Assembly (NCBI GenBank): GCA_013042035.1
Contig: JABDQX010000363.1
Location: 1 to 6,206, forward strand
Length of the DNA stretch: 6,206 bases
Source of the DNA: Gammaproteobacteria bacterium
Lineage (GTDB): Bacteria > Pseudomonadota > Gammaproteobacteria > HK1
Direction: 5' to 3'
The notes below the pieces were generated by a model. That model was not told the origin of the DNA. It searched no databases and saw only the letters and a program-made list of their open reading frames with translations. This document shows, one piece after another, positions 1 through 6,142 of the stretch. Position 1 is the first letter of the stretch, and every line of letters begins with the position of its first letter. Both the position numbers and the translations under genes were made by a program.

Positions 1-375
1 GGGATCCGGCGGGCTATTCTCATGGGGGATATCATGATGTATCCCATCGATTCTGAGATCCTGGATGTGCAGCAGGCCCGAAAAGAGCGCACCGGGGTGC
101 CATTGTAGATGTACGCTATCGACGAACGTGGGTTTTGCCATCGAGTGGGTGGCGTGGTGTGTGATCCCGGTCAGGGTCAGCGAGGAAAGCAGGGTACCAT
201 CGGCAGCCTGTACCAGAAGTCGGTCGTTGGACATGCTGGCGAATATCGCGGGCAACACGTCCCGCACCAGCCAGCGGGTACCGAATTCCGTTGCCGCCAG
301 CCCCAATCCCACCAGAGGCGTTATTGTCACGCAAAGCAGTAGTATTAAAGAGACGAAACGTAAAATGGATAGCAC
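1..375 (-). CDS. tamB: TamB-like translocation/assembly module protein, N-terminal part (runs off left edge)
   Basis: This is an open frame with no stop from a GTG at 375-373 to the window edge, 125 codons. Residues about 4-28 form a hydrophobic stretch (LRFVSLILLLCVTITPLVGL) that reads as an N-terminal signal anchor. It is followed by a pattern typical of TamB N-termini: 'ADGTLLSSLTLTGI' at about 58-71, then 'VDSVHLQWHPGALFSGLLHI' at about 85-104, then 'LRIDGI'. TamB family proteins are inner-membrane-anchored periplasmic proteins of over 1000 residues, implicated in outer-membrane protein assembly with TamA and in lipid transport, so about 90% of this one lies outside the window. GTG is the first plausible start after an in-frame TAG at 387-385. 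It lies 4 bases after the yicC stop with only a weak GAG-type ribosome site, suggesting translational coupling. An ATG-only gene search would miss it. Another AsmA/TamB-superfamily member is possible. Confidence 0.75.
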   Translation of the reverse strand, partial: MLSILRFVSLILLLCVTITPLVGLGLAATEFGTRWLVRDVLPAIFASMSNDRLLVQAADGTLLSSLTLTGITHHATHSMAKPTFVDSVHLQWHPGALFSGLLHIQDLRIDGIHHDIPHENSPPDP

Positions 376-379
376 GCTC

Positions 380-1276
380 TTACTCTATATTCTGAACCTG
401 TTCACGCATCTGCTCGATCAGAACCCGTAGTTCCACGGATGCGGAACTCACTGTCTTATCGACCGATTTGGCGCTTAATGTATTGGCCTCCCGGTGCATC
501 TCCTGCATCAGGAAATCCAAACGTCGGCCAATGGGATTCTTCCCCCGGGGCGTTTTCCCCGAAGAGTTTCCCCCTGTCAGCGCGTGTTCGACTTCGGCAA
601 GGTGGGTATCGAGCCGGTCGAGTTCCTCGGCCACATCGCTTTTCTGGGCGAAAATCACCAGCTCCTGCTCCAGACGATCCGGGTTCAGTTCCGCCTTGAT
701 CTCCGAGAGCTTGTTGATGAGCCGGGTGCGCTGCATGGCCAGAATCGCCGGCAGGCGTTCCCGGACAGCACTTACGATAGCTGATATTTCCGTACAACGG
801 GACCTTATCAATGCCGTTAGCTTTTCTCCTTCCCTCGATCGCATCCCGATGAGTTCTGTCAGCGCCTCGTCCAGAACATTCAGCATTGGCTCGCCAATGG
901 CATCGGGGTCCGGCACGGGTGTCTCCACGATGCCGGGCCAATTCAGAATGTCCAACGGGCTTATGGTTCCCTCGTTCGGCCACAATTCGGCAATCTCTTT
1001 CACCGCGCCGACCAACTGTCTCGCCAGATCGTAATTGATACCCAGCGCCGTTTCCTGCCGGGCCGGTGCCCTATAGCGCAGCAGACATTCGACCTTTCCT
1101 CGGCTGATCCTGTCCCGGACGCGCTCGCGCACGATGGGCTCCAAGGAGCGCAGATCCTCCGGGAGACGAACGGCAATATCCAGGTATCGATGGTTGACGG
1201 AGCGAAATTCCCAGGCAATCTCTCCCCATTTGCCTTGATTTTCCCGGCGTGCGAATGCTGTCATGCTGTATATCAT
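380..1276 (-). CDS. yicC: YicC family endoribonuclease
   Basis: This 298-residue protein resembles E. coli YicC (about 287 residues) along its whole length. It begins MIYSMTAFARR, has the N-terminal motif 'WEFRSVNHRYLD' at about 22-33, then 'SLEPIVRERVRDRISRGKVE' at about 44-63. Its C-terminal DUF1732-type region has 'DVAEELDRLDTHLAE' at 214-228, 'GRRLDFLMQEMHREANTLSA' at 250-269 and the ending 'LIEQMREQVQNIE'. YicC proteins are reported as RNases acting on small RNAs such as RyhB. Compared with E. coli there is an extra hydrophilic, Gly/Ser/Lys-rich stretch of about 10 residues around 234-247, just before the GRRLDF motif. The first ATG is chosen because it reproduces the family N-terminus. 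The ribosome site upstream (AGGGA, about 14 bases away) is weak. The gene is divergent from the ectoine genes and heads a probable two-gene unit with the tamB-like frame. Confidence 0.95.
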   Translation of the reverse strand: MIYSMTAFARRENQGKWGEIAWEFRSVNHRYLDIAVRLPEDLRSLEPIVRERVRDRISRGKVECLLRYRAPARQETALGINYDLARQLVGAVKEIAELWPNEGTISPLDILNWPGIVETPVPDPDAIGEPMLNVLDEALTELIGMRSREGEKLTALIRSRCTEISAIVSAVRERLPAILAMQRTRLINKLSEIKAELNPDRLEQELVIFAQKSDVAEELDRLDTHLAEVEHALTGGNSSGKTPRGKNPIGRRLDFLMQEMHREANTLSAKSVDKTVSSASVELRVLIEQMREQVQNIE

Positions 1277-1378
1277 ATTGGAATAATCCCTGGAAAATTA
1301 ACTGATTGAAATAGAAAGAGTTACGGCGCCTTTATGAGGTATTCCGGGGCGTCATGGCCGGATTCGCGGGGCGGATTG

Positions 1379-1387
1379 TGATATAGT
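1379..1387 (+). promoter_or_regulatory. candidate extended -10 promoter element, distal to ectB
   Basis: TG-A-TATAGT matches the extended -10 consensus TGnTATAAT at all but one position. No good -35 hexamer is seen about 17 bases upstream, as extended -10 promoters often allow. If used, transcription would start near 1394 and give ectB a leader of about 110 bases containing the stem-loops at 1414-1467. Assigned by eye only. Confidence 0.3.
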
Positions 1388-1413
1388 CCCCATACGCTCG
1401 TAAATCGATAAAA

Positions 1414-1437
1414 GGTCGGGACGCTTTGGTTCCGGCC
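1414..1437 (+). other. stem-loop in the ectB upstream region
   Basis: GGTCGGGAC (1414-1422) pairs with GTTCCGGCC (1429-1437) over 9 base pairs, including two G-U wobbles, around the 6-base loop GCTTTG. It could be an RNA hairpin in a long ectB leader or part of an operator. It is not followed directly by a T-run, so it is not an obvious terminator. The right arm overlaps the CCCC tract used by the alternative pairing at 1436-1450. Confidence 0.35.
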
Positions 1438-1467
1438 CCGTAGGTTGGGGTTTACGTACTCCACCCC
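1436..1467 (+). other. mutually exclusive G4/C4 pairings upstream of ectB
   Basis: The tract GGGG at 1447-1450 can pair backwards with CCCC at 1436-1439 (7-base loop, followed by TTT). It can also pair forwards as GGGGT (1447-1451) with ACCCC (1463-1467). The two pairings exclude each other, and the first also competes with the stem at 1414-1437. The palindrome TACGTA sits at 1453-1458 in the loop of the forward pairing. This may be a switching leader or a protein-binding region; both are inference. Confidence 0.25.
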
Positions 1468-1481
1468 TTCCTGATTATAAT
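1451..1481 (+). promoter_or_regulatory. candidate sigma-70-type promoter of the ect operon
   Basis: A perfect -10 hexamer TATAAT lies at 1476-1481, with TTTACG at 1451-1456 as the best -35 candidate (4 of 6 matches, long 19-base spacer). A non-ideal spacer and -35 are common in osmotically induced promoters. Transcription would start near 1488, leaving a very short leader of about 15 bases before ectB, with the candidate ribosome site GGTGG at 1492-1496. Confidence 0.45.
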
Positions 1482-1502
1482 AAACATATATGGTGGTATT
1501 TT

Positions 1503-2786
1503 ATGCGTATTTTCGAAGAGATGGAGTCGGAAGTAAGAGGTTATGTACGTTCATTTCCAGTAATATTTGATGTTGCCCAAGGCTCGTTGTTCTATGATGA
1601 GCACGGGAACCGTTTTATTGATTTCTTTTCAGGTGCGGGTACCCTGAACTATGGGCATAACAATCCCATAATCTCGGAAGCACTCATCGACTATCTTCAA
1701 AAAGAGCGTATCGTTCACGCGCTCGATAAAGCAACCGTTGCAAAACGGGAATTTCTTCGTACACTGCGGGACGTCATCCTGGCGCCACGGAACCTCAAAT
1801 ACAAGGTGCAATTCACCGGGCCGACCGGCACCAATGCCGTGGAAACCGCGTTGAAACTCGCGCGCATGGTGAAACGGCGCTCGAACATCCTGGCATTTAC
1901 CAACGGCTACCACGGTTTGACCATGGGTTCACTGGCGGTAACCGGTAATTCCTTTTATCGGGATGAATCATATGGGGTACGGCATAACACGGATTTTATG
2001 CCGTATGATGGTTATCACGGCCCCGACATCGACACCTTAACTTATTTACGCCGTTACCTGGAAGACCAGAGTAGCGGTATCGATCTGCCGGCGGCCATTA
2101 TCGTGGAAACCGTGCAAGGCGAAGGTGGGGTCAACTTGGCAAGCGACGAATGGTTGAGAGGCGTTGAGCGAATTTGCCTGGATTTCGATATCCTATTGAT
2201 CGTGGATGACATCCAAATGGGTAACGGGCGAACAGGCCCGTTTTTCAGTTTCGAGCGCTCAGGCATCTCGCCGGATTTGGTGACCTTCTCAAAATCTATT
2301 GGCGGTGGTTTACCCTTGGCGCTCCTTTTCATGCGCTCGGAACTGGACCAATGGCACCCGGGTGAACACACAGGGACATTTCGTGGCAATAATCTGGCCT
2401 TCGTGGCGGCGGCTGCCGCGCTTAACCACTACTGGGAAAATCCCGGAGAGTTTACAGCCACTATCAACCATAAGGGAAATATCGTCGCGACGGAGGTGAA
2501 TCGCATCCTGGAGTCCTATCCGGAATGCGGTGGGAAACTACGTGGCGTGGGCATGGTTTGGGGCGTAGAGTTTCCCAACACGGATTTCGCCAGCCAGGTG
2601 TCTCACGAGGCGTTTAAGAATGGTGTTGTGATCGAGACGGCGGGTGCGCAATCCCATGTGCTGAAGTTTTTCCCCGCGCTGACCATTGATGAGGAATTGC
2701 TTCGAGAGGGACTCGCTCGGATCGAGCAGGCTATCGTTAGTTTACTATCAGAAAAAAAAGACCGTCTTGCAGGAGCTATAGAATGA
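1503..2786 (+). CDS. ectB: L-2,4-diaminobutyrate--2-oxoglutarate aminotransferase EctB
   Basis: EctB catalyses the first committed step of ectoine synthesis. It is a cytoplasmic PLP enzyme that moves the amino group of glutamate to L-aspartate-beta-semialdehyde, giving L-2,4-diaminobutyrate. The 427 residues fit the family length of about 420. Class-III aminotransferase landmarks are present: 'TGPTGTNAVETALKLAR' at 105-121 (cofactor phosphate region), 'GYHG' at 135-138, 'IVDDIQMGNGRTG' at 233-245 with Asp235 expected to contact the PLP ring nitrogen, the PLP lysine Lys264 in 'TFSKSIGGGLP', and 'TGTFRGNNLAF' at 290-300. ATG 1503 has the weak ribosome site GGTGG 6 bases upstream. The gene overlaps ectC in the tetranucleotide ATGA (2783-2786), which implies translational coupling. 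It is unusual that ectA does not precede it; ectB is the first gene of this operon. Confidence 0.97.
   Translation: MRIFEEMESEVRGYVRSFPVIFDVAQGSLFYDEHGNRFIDFFSGAGTLNYGHNNPIISEALIDYLQKERIVHALDKATVAKREFLRTLRDVILAPRNLKYKVQFTGPTGTNAVETALKLARMVKRRSNILAFTNGYHGLTMGSLAVTGNSFYRDESYGVRHNTDFMPYDGYHGPDIDTLTYLRRYLEDQSSGIDLPAAIIVETVQGEGGVNLASDEWLRGVERICLDFDILLIVDDIQMGNGRTGPFFSFERSGISPDLVTFSKSIGGGLPLALLFMRSELDQWHPGEHTGTFRGNNLAFVAAAAALNHYWENPGEFTATINHKGNIVATEVNRILESYPECGGKLRGVGMVWGVEFPNTDFASQVSHEAFKNGVVIETAGAQSHVLKFFPALTIDEELLREGLARIEQAIVSLLSEKKDRLAGAIE
2771..2775 (+). promoter_or_regulatory. ribosome binding site of ectC
   Basis: AGGAG, 7 bases before the ectC ATG at 2783, lies inside the last codons of ectB. 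It fixes the ectC start at the ATGA overlap. Confidence 0.8.
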
Positions 2787-3175
2787 TTGTTCGCACTCTC
2801 AAAGAAATAATCGGTACGGAGCGAGAGGTTTCCCCGGAAAATGGCAATTGGGTCAGCAGGCGTTTTCTGCTGCGCAGTGACGGGATGGGGTTTTCGTTCC
2901 ACGAGACCATAATATATGCGGGAACGGAAACCTACATGTGGTACAAAAATCACCTGGAAGCGGTGTACTGTGTCGGCGGAGAAGGCGAACTCGAAGACCT
3001 GGAGACGGGGAAACGATACAAGATTGCCGACGGCACCATCTATGCACTCAATGGTCACGAAAAACACTACATGCGCGCTAAGGCCGATATGCGCCTGATA
3101 TGCGCATTCAACCCACCGCTGACAGGCCGGGAAGTCCATGATGCGGAGGGGGTTTATCCGCTCATCGAGGAGTGA
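2783..3175 (+). CDS. ectC: L-ectoine synthase EctC
   Basis: EctC is the cupin-fold, iron-dependent cyclase that closes N-gamma-acetyl-L-2,4-diaminobutyrate to ectoine with loss of water. The 130 residues match the family size. The start 'MIVRTLKEIIGTEREV' and 'ENGNWVSRR' (19-27) are typical, as are 'NHLEAVYCVGGEGELEDL' (56-73), 'DGTIYALNGHEKH' (83-95) and 'FNPPLTGREVH' (109-119). The iron ligands known from the Paenibacillus lautus enzyme (Glu57, Tyr85, His93) correspond, all shifted by two, to Glu59, Tyr87 and His95 here, so the active site appears intact. The gene is coupled to ectB by the ATGA overlap and has a good AGGAG ribosome site. It is followed by a 112-base gap before ectD. Confidence 0.97.
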   Translation: MIVRTLKEIIGTEREVSPENGNWVSRRFLLRSDGMGFSFHETIIYAGTETYMWYKNHLEAVYCVGGEGELEDLETGKRYKIADGTIYALNGHEKHYMRAKADMRLICAFNPPLTGREVHDAEGVYPLIEE

Positions 3176-3190
3176 GGCCGGTGCCGCGCG

Positions 3191-3196
3191 TATAAT
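3191..3196 (+). promoter_or_regulatory. possible -10 hexamer upstream of ectD
   Basis: This is an exact TATAAT in the ectC-ectD gap. No convincing -35 lies at 16-18 bases (the expected place overlaps the end of ectC), so it is only a weak hint of a separate ectD promoter. Confidence 0.2.
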
Positions 3197-3199
3197 CTT

Positions 3200-3223
3200 C
3201 GTAAACTCGTAATTCCGTAACTT
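3200..3223 (+). repeat. three direct CGTAA repeats with exact 8-base period
   Basis: CGTAA occurs at 3200-3204, 3208-3212 and 3216-3220, each followed by a 3-base variable part (ACT, TTC, CTT). The repeats lie between a possible -10 (3191-3196) and an inverted repeat (3228-3242) in the ectC-ectD spacer. One more CGTAA lies upstream of ectB at 1399-1403. It may be a regulator binding array, or chance in a short A/T-rich gap. Confidence 0.4.
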
Positions 3224-3227
3224 ATGC

Positions 3228-3242
3228 ATTCTCAAGGAGAAT
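3228..3242 (+). repeat. perfect short inverted repeat upstream of ectD
   Basis: ATTCTC (3228-3233), spacer AAG, then GAGAAT (3237-3242): 6-base perfect arms with a 3-base centre, 45 bases before the ectD start. It could be an operator or a small mRNA hairpin. It is too weak and lacks the T-run of a terminator. Confidence 0.35.
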
Positions 3243-3273
3243 ACTTTAACAAAGACTAAAGCAGACATGCTCT

Positions 3274-3281
3274 GAGAGGAG
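3274..3281 (+). promoter_or_regulatory. ribosome binding site deciding the ectD start
   Basis: GAGAGGAG lies directly against an ATG at 3282 (no room for a ribosome) but 6 bases before the in-frame ATG at 3288. This argues for 3288 as the true ectD start. Confidence 0.7.
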
Positions 3282-3287
3282 ATGACA

Positions 3288-4205
3288 ATGACGATTATTG
3301 AAGATCGATATCCTACACGTAAAAACCAAGAAGCTATCGTTCCTCGCATCGACCCTGTGGTTTGGGGTTGGGAAACCGGTGATAAACGCCATGGCCTGAG
3401 CGAATATGAACTCGAATCCTATGAGCAGGACGGTTACCTGCTGATACCCAACGCATTCTCCCAATCCGAGGTGGACCAATTACTGGCGCAGTTCCAGCGA
3501 TTGAGTGGCTCCGATGAAATCAAGGGAAGGGATGAGATTGTTATCGAACCGGATAGCAACGAAATTCGTTCCCTATTCAGTCCACATCGCTTCAGTGGGT
3601 TGTTCCGCAGGTTATCTGCGGATGCGAGAATCCTCGACAGGGTTACGCAGATCCTGGCAAGTGACGTCTATATCCATCAATCGCGCATCAACGTCAAACG
3701 CGCCTTATACGGCAAATCCTTTCAGTGGCACTCGGATTTCGAGACTTGGCATGCCGAGGACGGTTTACCCAACATGCGTACTCTGTCCGGCTGGATCACA
3801 CTCACGGATAATAACGAATTCAATGGTCCCCTGTATTTGATAGCCGGTTCCCACAAGCAGTTCCTCTCCTGCGCGGGCGAGACCCCCGACGACAACTACA
3901 AACACTCATTGCGCAAACAAGAGTATGGAACGCCAAGCATCGAAGGTGTCCGAAAGCTTGCCGAGACCGGCAAAGTGGTCAGTGTCTGCGCGCCGCCAGG
4001 TACTCTTATTTTTCACGATGGAAACATCCTGCACGGCTCGCCTGACAATATATCTCCCTGGTCACGCACTAACATTTTCTTCGTCTATAACAGCGTGGAA
4101 AACCTACCGGGGGATAAACCCTTTTCCATCGATAAATTCCGCCCGGAACACCTCGGCAGCAAGAATTTTACGCCGCGCCACGCGGTGGAAAATGCGTTCA
4201 CGTAA
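3288..4205 (+). CDS. ectD: ectoine 5-hydroxylase EctD
   Basis: EctD is a non-haem Fe(II), 2-oxoglutarate- and O2-dependent dioxygenase that converts ectoine to 5-hydroxyectoine in the cytoplasm. With the start at 3288 it has 305 residues, normal for the family (about 300). The EctD signature 'FQWHSDFETWHAEDG' lies at 145-159. The iron triad is His148, Asp150 and His249 (in 'HGSPDNISPWSR'), close to the numbering of the Virgibacillus salexigens enzyme. Arg260 in the same motif is the expected 2-oxoglutarate-binding arginine. The N-terminus contains 'YEQDGYLLIPNAFS' (45-58), common to this dioxygenase superfamily. It follows ectC after a gap with repeats that may give it separate control. It is followed, unusually, by ectA. 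The presence of EctD implies an aerobic life style. Confidence 0.96.
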   Translation: MTIIEDRYPTRKNQEAIVPRIDPVVWGWETGDKRHGLSEYELESYEQDGYLLIPNAFSQSEVDQLLAQFQRLSGSDEIKGRDEIVIEPDSNEIRSLFSPHRFSGLFRRLSADARILDRVTQILASDVYIHQSRINVKRALYGKSFQWHSDFETWHAEDGLPNMRTLSGWITLTDNNEFNGPLYLIAGSHKQFLSCAGETPDDNYKHSLRKQEYGTPSIEGVRKLAETGKVVSVCAPPGTLIFHDGNILHGSPDNISPWSRTNIFFVYNSVENLPGDKPFSIDKFRPEHLGSKNFTPRHAVENAFT

Positions 4206-4241
4206 CGTGTGCTCCCCGAGCAGAAGAATATCTCCACCTTC

Positions 4242-4245
4242 AGGA
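4242..4245 (+). promoter_or_regulatory. ribosome binding site of ectA
   Basis: AGGA, 6 bases before ATG 4252. It supports 4252 as the start against the much longer open frame that extends back into ectD. Confidence 0.65.
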
Positions 4246-4251
4246 TTGAAA

Positions 4252-4749
4252 ATGAGCCAATACCAAGACTTCATCCTACGTCCGGCGGTCATCGAAGATG
4301 CGGCCCGCATGTGGCAGTTCGTCATAGACTCGAAGGCCCTGGATCCTAATTCTCCCTATTGTTACCTGGTGCTTTGCCACCACTTTGCCAACACGTGCGT
4401 GGTCGCTGACTTTGTCGACGGCACCATGGCCGGTTTCATTGCCGGATACCGGCCACCAGAGGCACACGATACCGTGGTGGTCTGGCAAATAGGTAGCGCG
4501 GCCCGGCACCGGGGCCGCGGGCTTGGGTTGGCGATGCTCGGAGAGCTTTTGCGCCGGGAGGATTGCCGGGAGGTTTCCTATCTGGAGGCCACCGTAACGC
4601 CCTCCAACACGGCATCGCGCGCCATGTTTACCGCACTGGCAAGAGAACTGAAGGCCGATTACATCCAATCCACCGGTTTTGAGGCGTCGCTTTTTCCGAA
4701 AGAAAGCAATCACGAGCCGGAACGTTTATTCCGGATTGGACCGTTTTAG
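4252..4749 (+). CDS. ectA: L-2,4-diaminobutyrate gamma-acetyltransferase EctA
   Basis: EctA is the GNAT-fold acetyltransferase that transfers acetyl from acetyl-CoA to the gamma-amino group of L-2,4-diaminobutyrate, the substrate then cyclised by EctC. The 165 residues fall within the usual 160-190. EctA hallmarks are 'LRPAVIEDAARMW' (9-21), 'LDPNSPYCYLVLCHHFANTC' (30-49), 'GFIAGYRPP' (61-69), the acetyl-CoA P-loop motif 'RGRGLG' (87-92), 'VTPSNTASRAMF' (115-126) and a C-terminus 'NHEPERLFRIGPF' typical of the family. The frame stays open back to 3925, but that part is ectD read in another frame. The start at 4252 has a ribosome site and gives the family N-terminus. It lies 46 bases after ectD and 4 bases before argH. 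This position is unusual, since ectA normally heads the operon. Confidence 0.96.
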   Translation: MSQYQDFILRPAVIEDAARMWQFVIDSKALDPNSPYCYLVLCHHFANTCVVADFVDGTMAGFIAGYRPPEAHDTVVVWQIGSAARHRGRGLGLAMLGELLRREDCREVSYLEATVTPSNTASRAMFTALARELKADYIQSTGFEASLFPKESNHEPERLFRIGPF

Positions 4750-4753
4750 AAAC

Positions 4754-6142
4754 ATGCCCACCAAAGCGCAAAGCAAAAAACCCTGGTCCGGCCGTTTCAC
4801 CGAATCGACCACTTCGTTGGTCGAGGAATTCACTGCTTCGGTGGCTTTCGACAAGCGGTTGTACCCGTTCGATATCCTCGGCTCCATTGCCCATGCCACC
4901 ATGCTCGCCCACGTGGGGGTACTCTCCATGGAGGAGCGGGACGCCATCATCGACGGCCTTGGGAAAATCGGCACGGACATCGAAGCCGGACAATTCCAGT
5001 GGTCCGAGGATCTCGAAGACGTTCACATGAATATCGAGGCCGAACTCGTCAGGCGTATTGGCGAAGCCGGCAAGAAACTCCACACCGGCCGATCCCGGAA
5101 CGATCAGGTTGCCACGGATCTGCGTTTGTATCTGCGAGAGGAAACCGATCTTCTCATCAAGGCGCTGGGCGATCTGCAAACCGTGTTGCTCGATATCGCC
5201 GAACGGGAATTCGACACCCCCATGCCGGGCTTCACTCACTTGCAAATCGCGCAACCGGTTACCTTCGGTCACCATATGCTGGCCTGGTTCGAGATGTTGG
5301 CGCGGGATCGGGAACGCCTTTCCGACGGACGATCCCGCATCAACCGCATGCCGCTCGGGGCGGCGGCCCTGGCCGGCACCGGCTTCCCCATCGACAGGGG
5401 CATAACGGCGGAACTGCTCGGTTTCGAGAGTATTTGTGAAAACTCCCTGGATGCGGTAAGTGATCGGGATTTCGCCATCGAATTTACCGCGGCCTGCGCA
5501 CTCATCATGACCCACCTGTCGCGTATGTCCGAGGAACTCATCCTGTGGTCCTCGCCCGCGTTCGATTTCATTGAGCTTGGCGATGGATTTTGCACCGGAT
5601 CTTCGATCATGCCGCAAAAAAAGAATCCGGATGTCCCGGAATTGGTGCGGGGAAAAACCGGTCGGATAGATGGGCATCTGTTGGCATTGCTGGTATTGAT
5701 GAAGGGCCAGCCCCTTGCCTACAATCGGGATAATCAGGAAGACAAGGAACCGCTTTTCGATACGGTCGACACCGTAACATCCTGCATTCTGGTATATGCG
5801 GGTCTATTGATGTCGATGACCATAAAACGTCATCGCATGTCCGCACAGGCAACACAAGGATTTTCCACGGCGACGGATCTTGCCGATTACCTGGTGCGCA
5901 AGGGCATTCCCTTTCGTGATGCCCACGAAATTGTCGGAAAGGCGGTGCACCATGGCATCGAGACGAAAAAGGATCTCTGCGCCATGACACTGGCGGAACT
6001 TCAGTCCTTTTCGCCACTCATTGCCGAGGATGTTTTTTCGGTCCTGTCCCTGGAAGGCAGCATGGCGTCGCGCAATCACATTGGCGGCACGGCGCCCGGG
6101 CAGGTTCTCAAGGCGATTGGACGGGCCAGGAAACGTATCTAG
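4754..6142 (+). CDS. argH: argininosuccinate lyase ArgH
   Basis: ArgH splits L-argininosuccinate into arginine and fumarate, the last step of arginine synthesis. It is a cytoplasmic homotetramer of the aspartase/fumarase superfamily. With start ATG 4754 it has 462 residues (E. coli 457) and begins 'MPTKAQSKKPWSGRF', matching the family N-terminus. An in-frame ATG at 4679 would overlap ectA and add 25 atypical residues. Visible motifs are 'EDLEDVHMNIE' (85-95), 'KLHTGRSRNDQVATDLRL' (108-125), 'PGFTHLQ' with His162 as the expected acid/base region, the superfamily signature 'GSSIMPQKKNPD' (282-293) with the catalytic serine Ser283, and 'EDKEPLFDTVDT' (329-340). It starts 4 bases after the ectA stop with no strong ribosome site of its own, so coupled translation with ectA is likely. 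An argH in an ectoine operon is not the usual arrangement. Confidence 0.96.
   Translation: MPTKAQSKKPWSGRFTESTTSLVEEFTASVAFDKRLYPFDILGSIAHATMLAHVGVLSMEERDAIIDGLGKIGTDIEAGQFQWSEDLEDVHMNIEAELVRRIGEAGKKLHTGRSRNDQVATDLRLYLREETDLLIKALGDLQTVLLDIAEREFDTPMPGFTHLQIAQPVTFGHHMLAWFEMLARDRERLSDGRSRINRMPLGAAALAGTGFPIDRGITAELLGFESICENSLDAVSDRDFAIEFTAACALIMTHLSRMSEELILWSSPAFDFIELGDGFCTGSSIMPQKKNPDVPELVRGKTGRIDGHLLALLVLMKGQPLAYNRDNQEDKEPLFDTVDTVTSCILVYAGLLMSMTIKRHRMSAQATQGFSTATDLADYLVRKGIPFRDAHEIVGKAVHHGIETKKDLCAMTLAELQSFSPLIAEDVFSVLSLEGSMASRNHIGGTAPGQVLKAIGRARKRI

Noticed and set aside
2..7. BamHI site GGATCC at the window start as a cloning boundary
   Set aside because: The same hexamer occurs inside ectA (about 4342), so it may be chance; it gives no biological information.
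65..430. 121-residue plus-strand open frame at the left end
   Set aside because: It runs opposite the tamB-like start and the yicC end, is rich in Arg/Ser/Cys, and has no family resemblance.
3224..3259. Tiny 11-codon frame (MHSQGEYFNKD) in the ectC-ectD gap as a leader peptide
   Set aside because: There is no ribosome site before it and no attenuator-like hairpin; chance is sufficient.
2603..3349. 248-residue minus-strand open frame opposite ectB/ectC
   Set aside because: It is antisense to well-conserved coding sequence, with no recognisable domain and no plausible start context.
4210..4222. TGCTC-CCC-GAGCA hairpin after ectD as a terminator
   Set aside because: It has only 5 pairs and no T-run, and lies within the probable ectD-ectA transcript.
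3925..4251. Open plus-strand frame continuous with ectA, extending it to 274 residues
   Set aside because: It overlaps ectD in another frame, has no EctA-like residues, and the ribosome site and family N-terminus support ATG 4252.
4628..5677. 349-residue open frame on the minus strand inside argH
   Set aside because: It lies opposite a fully conserved argH, resembles no family I know, and is explained by GC-biased codon use on the sense strand.
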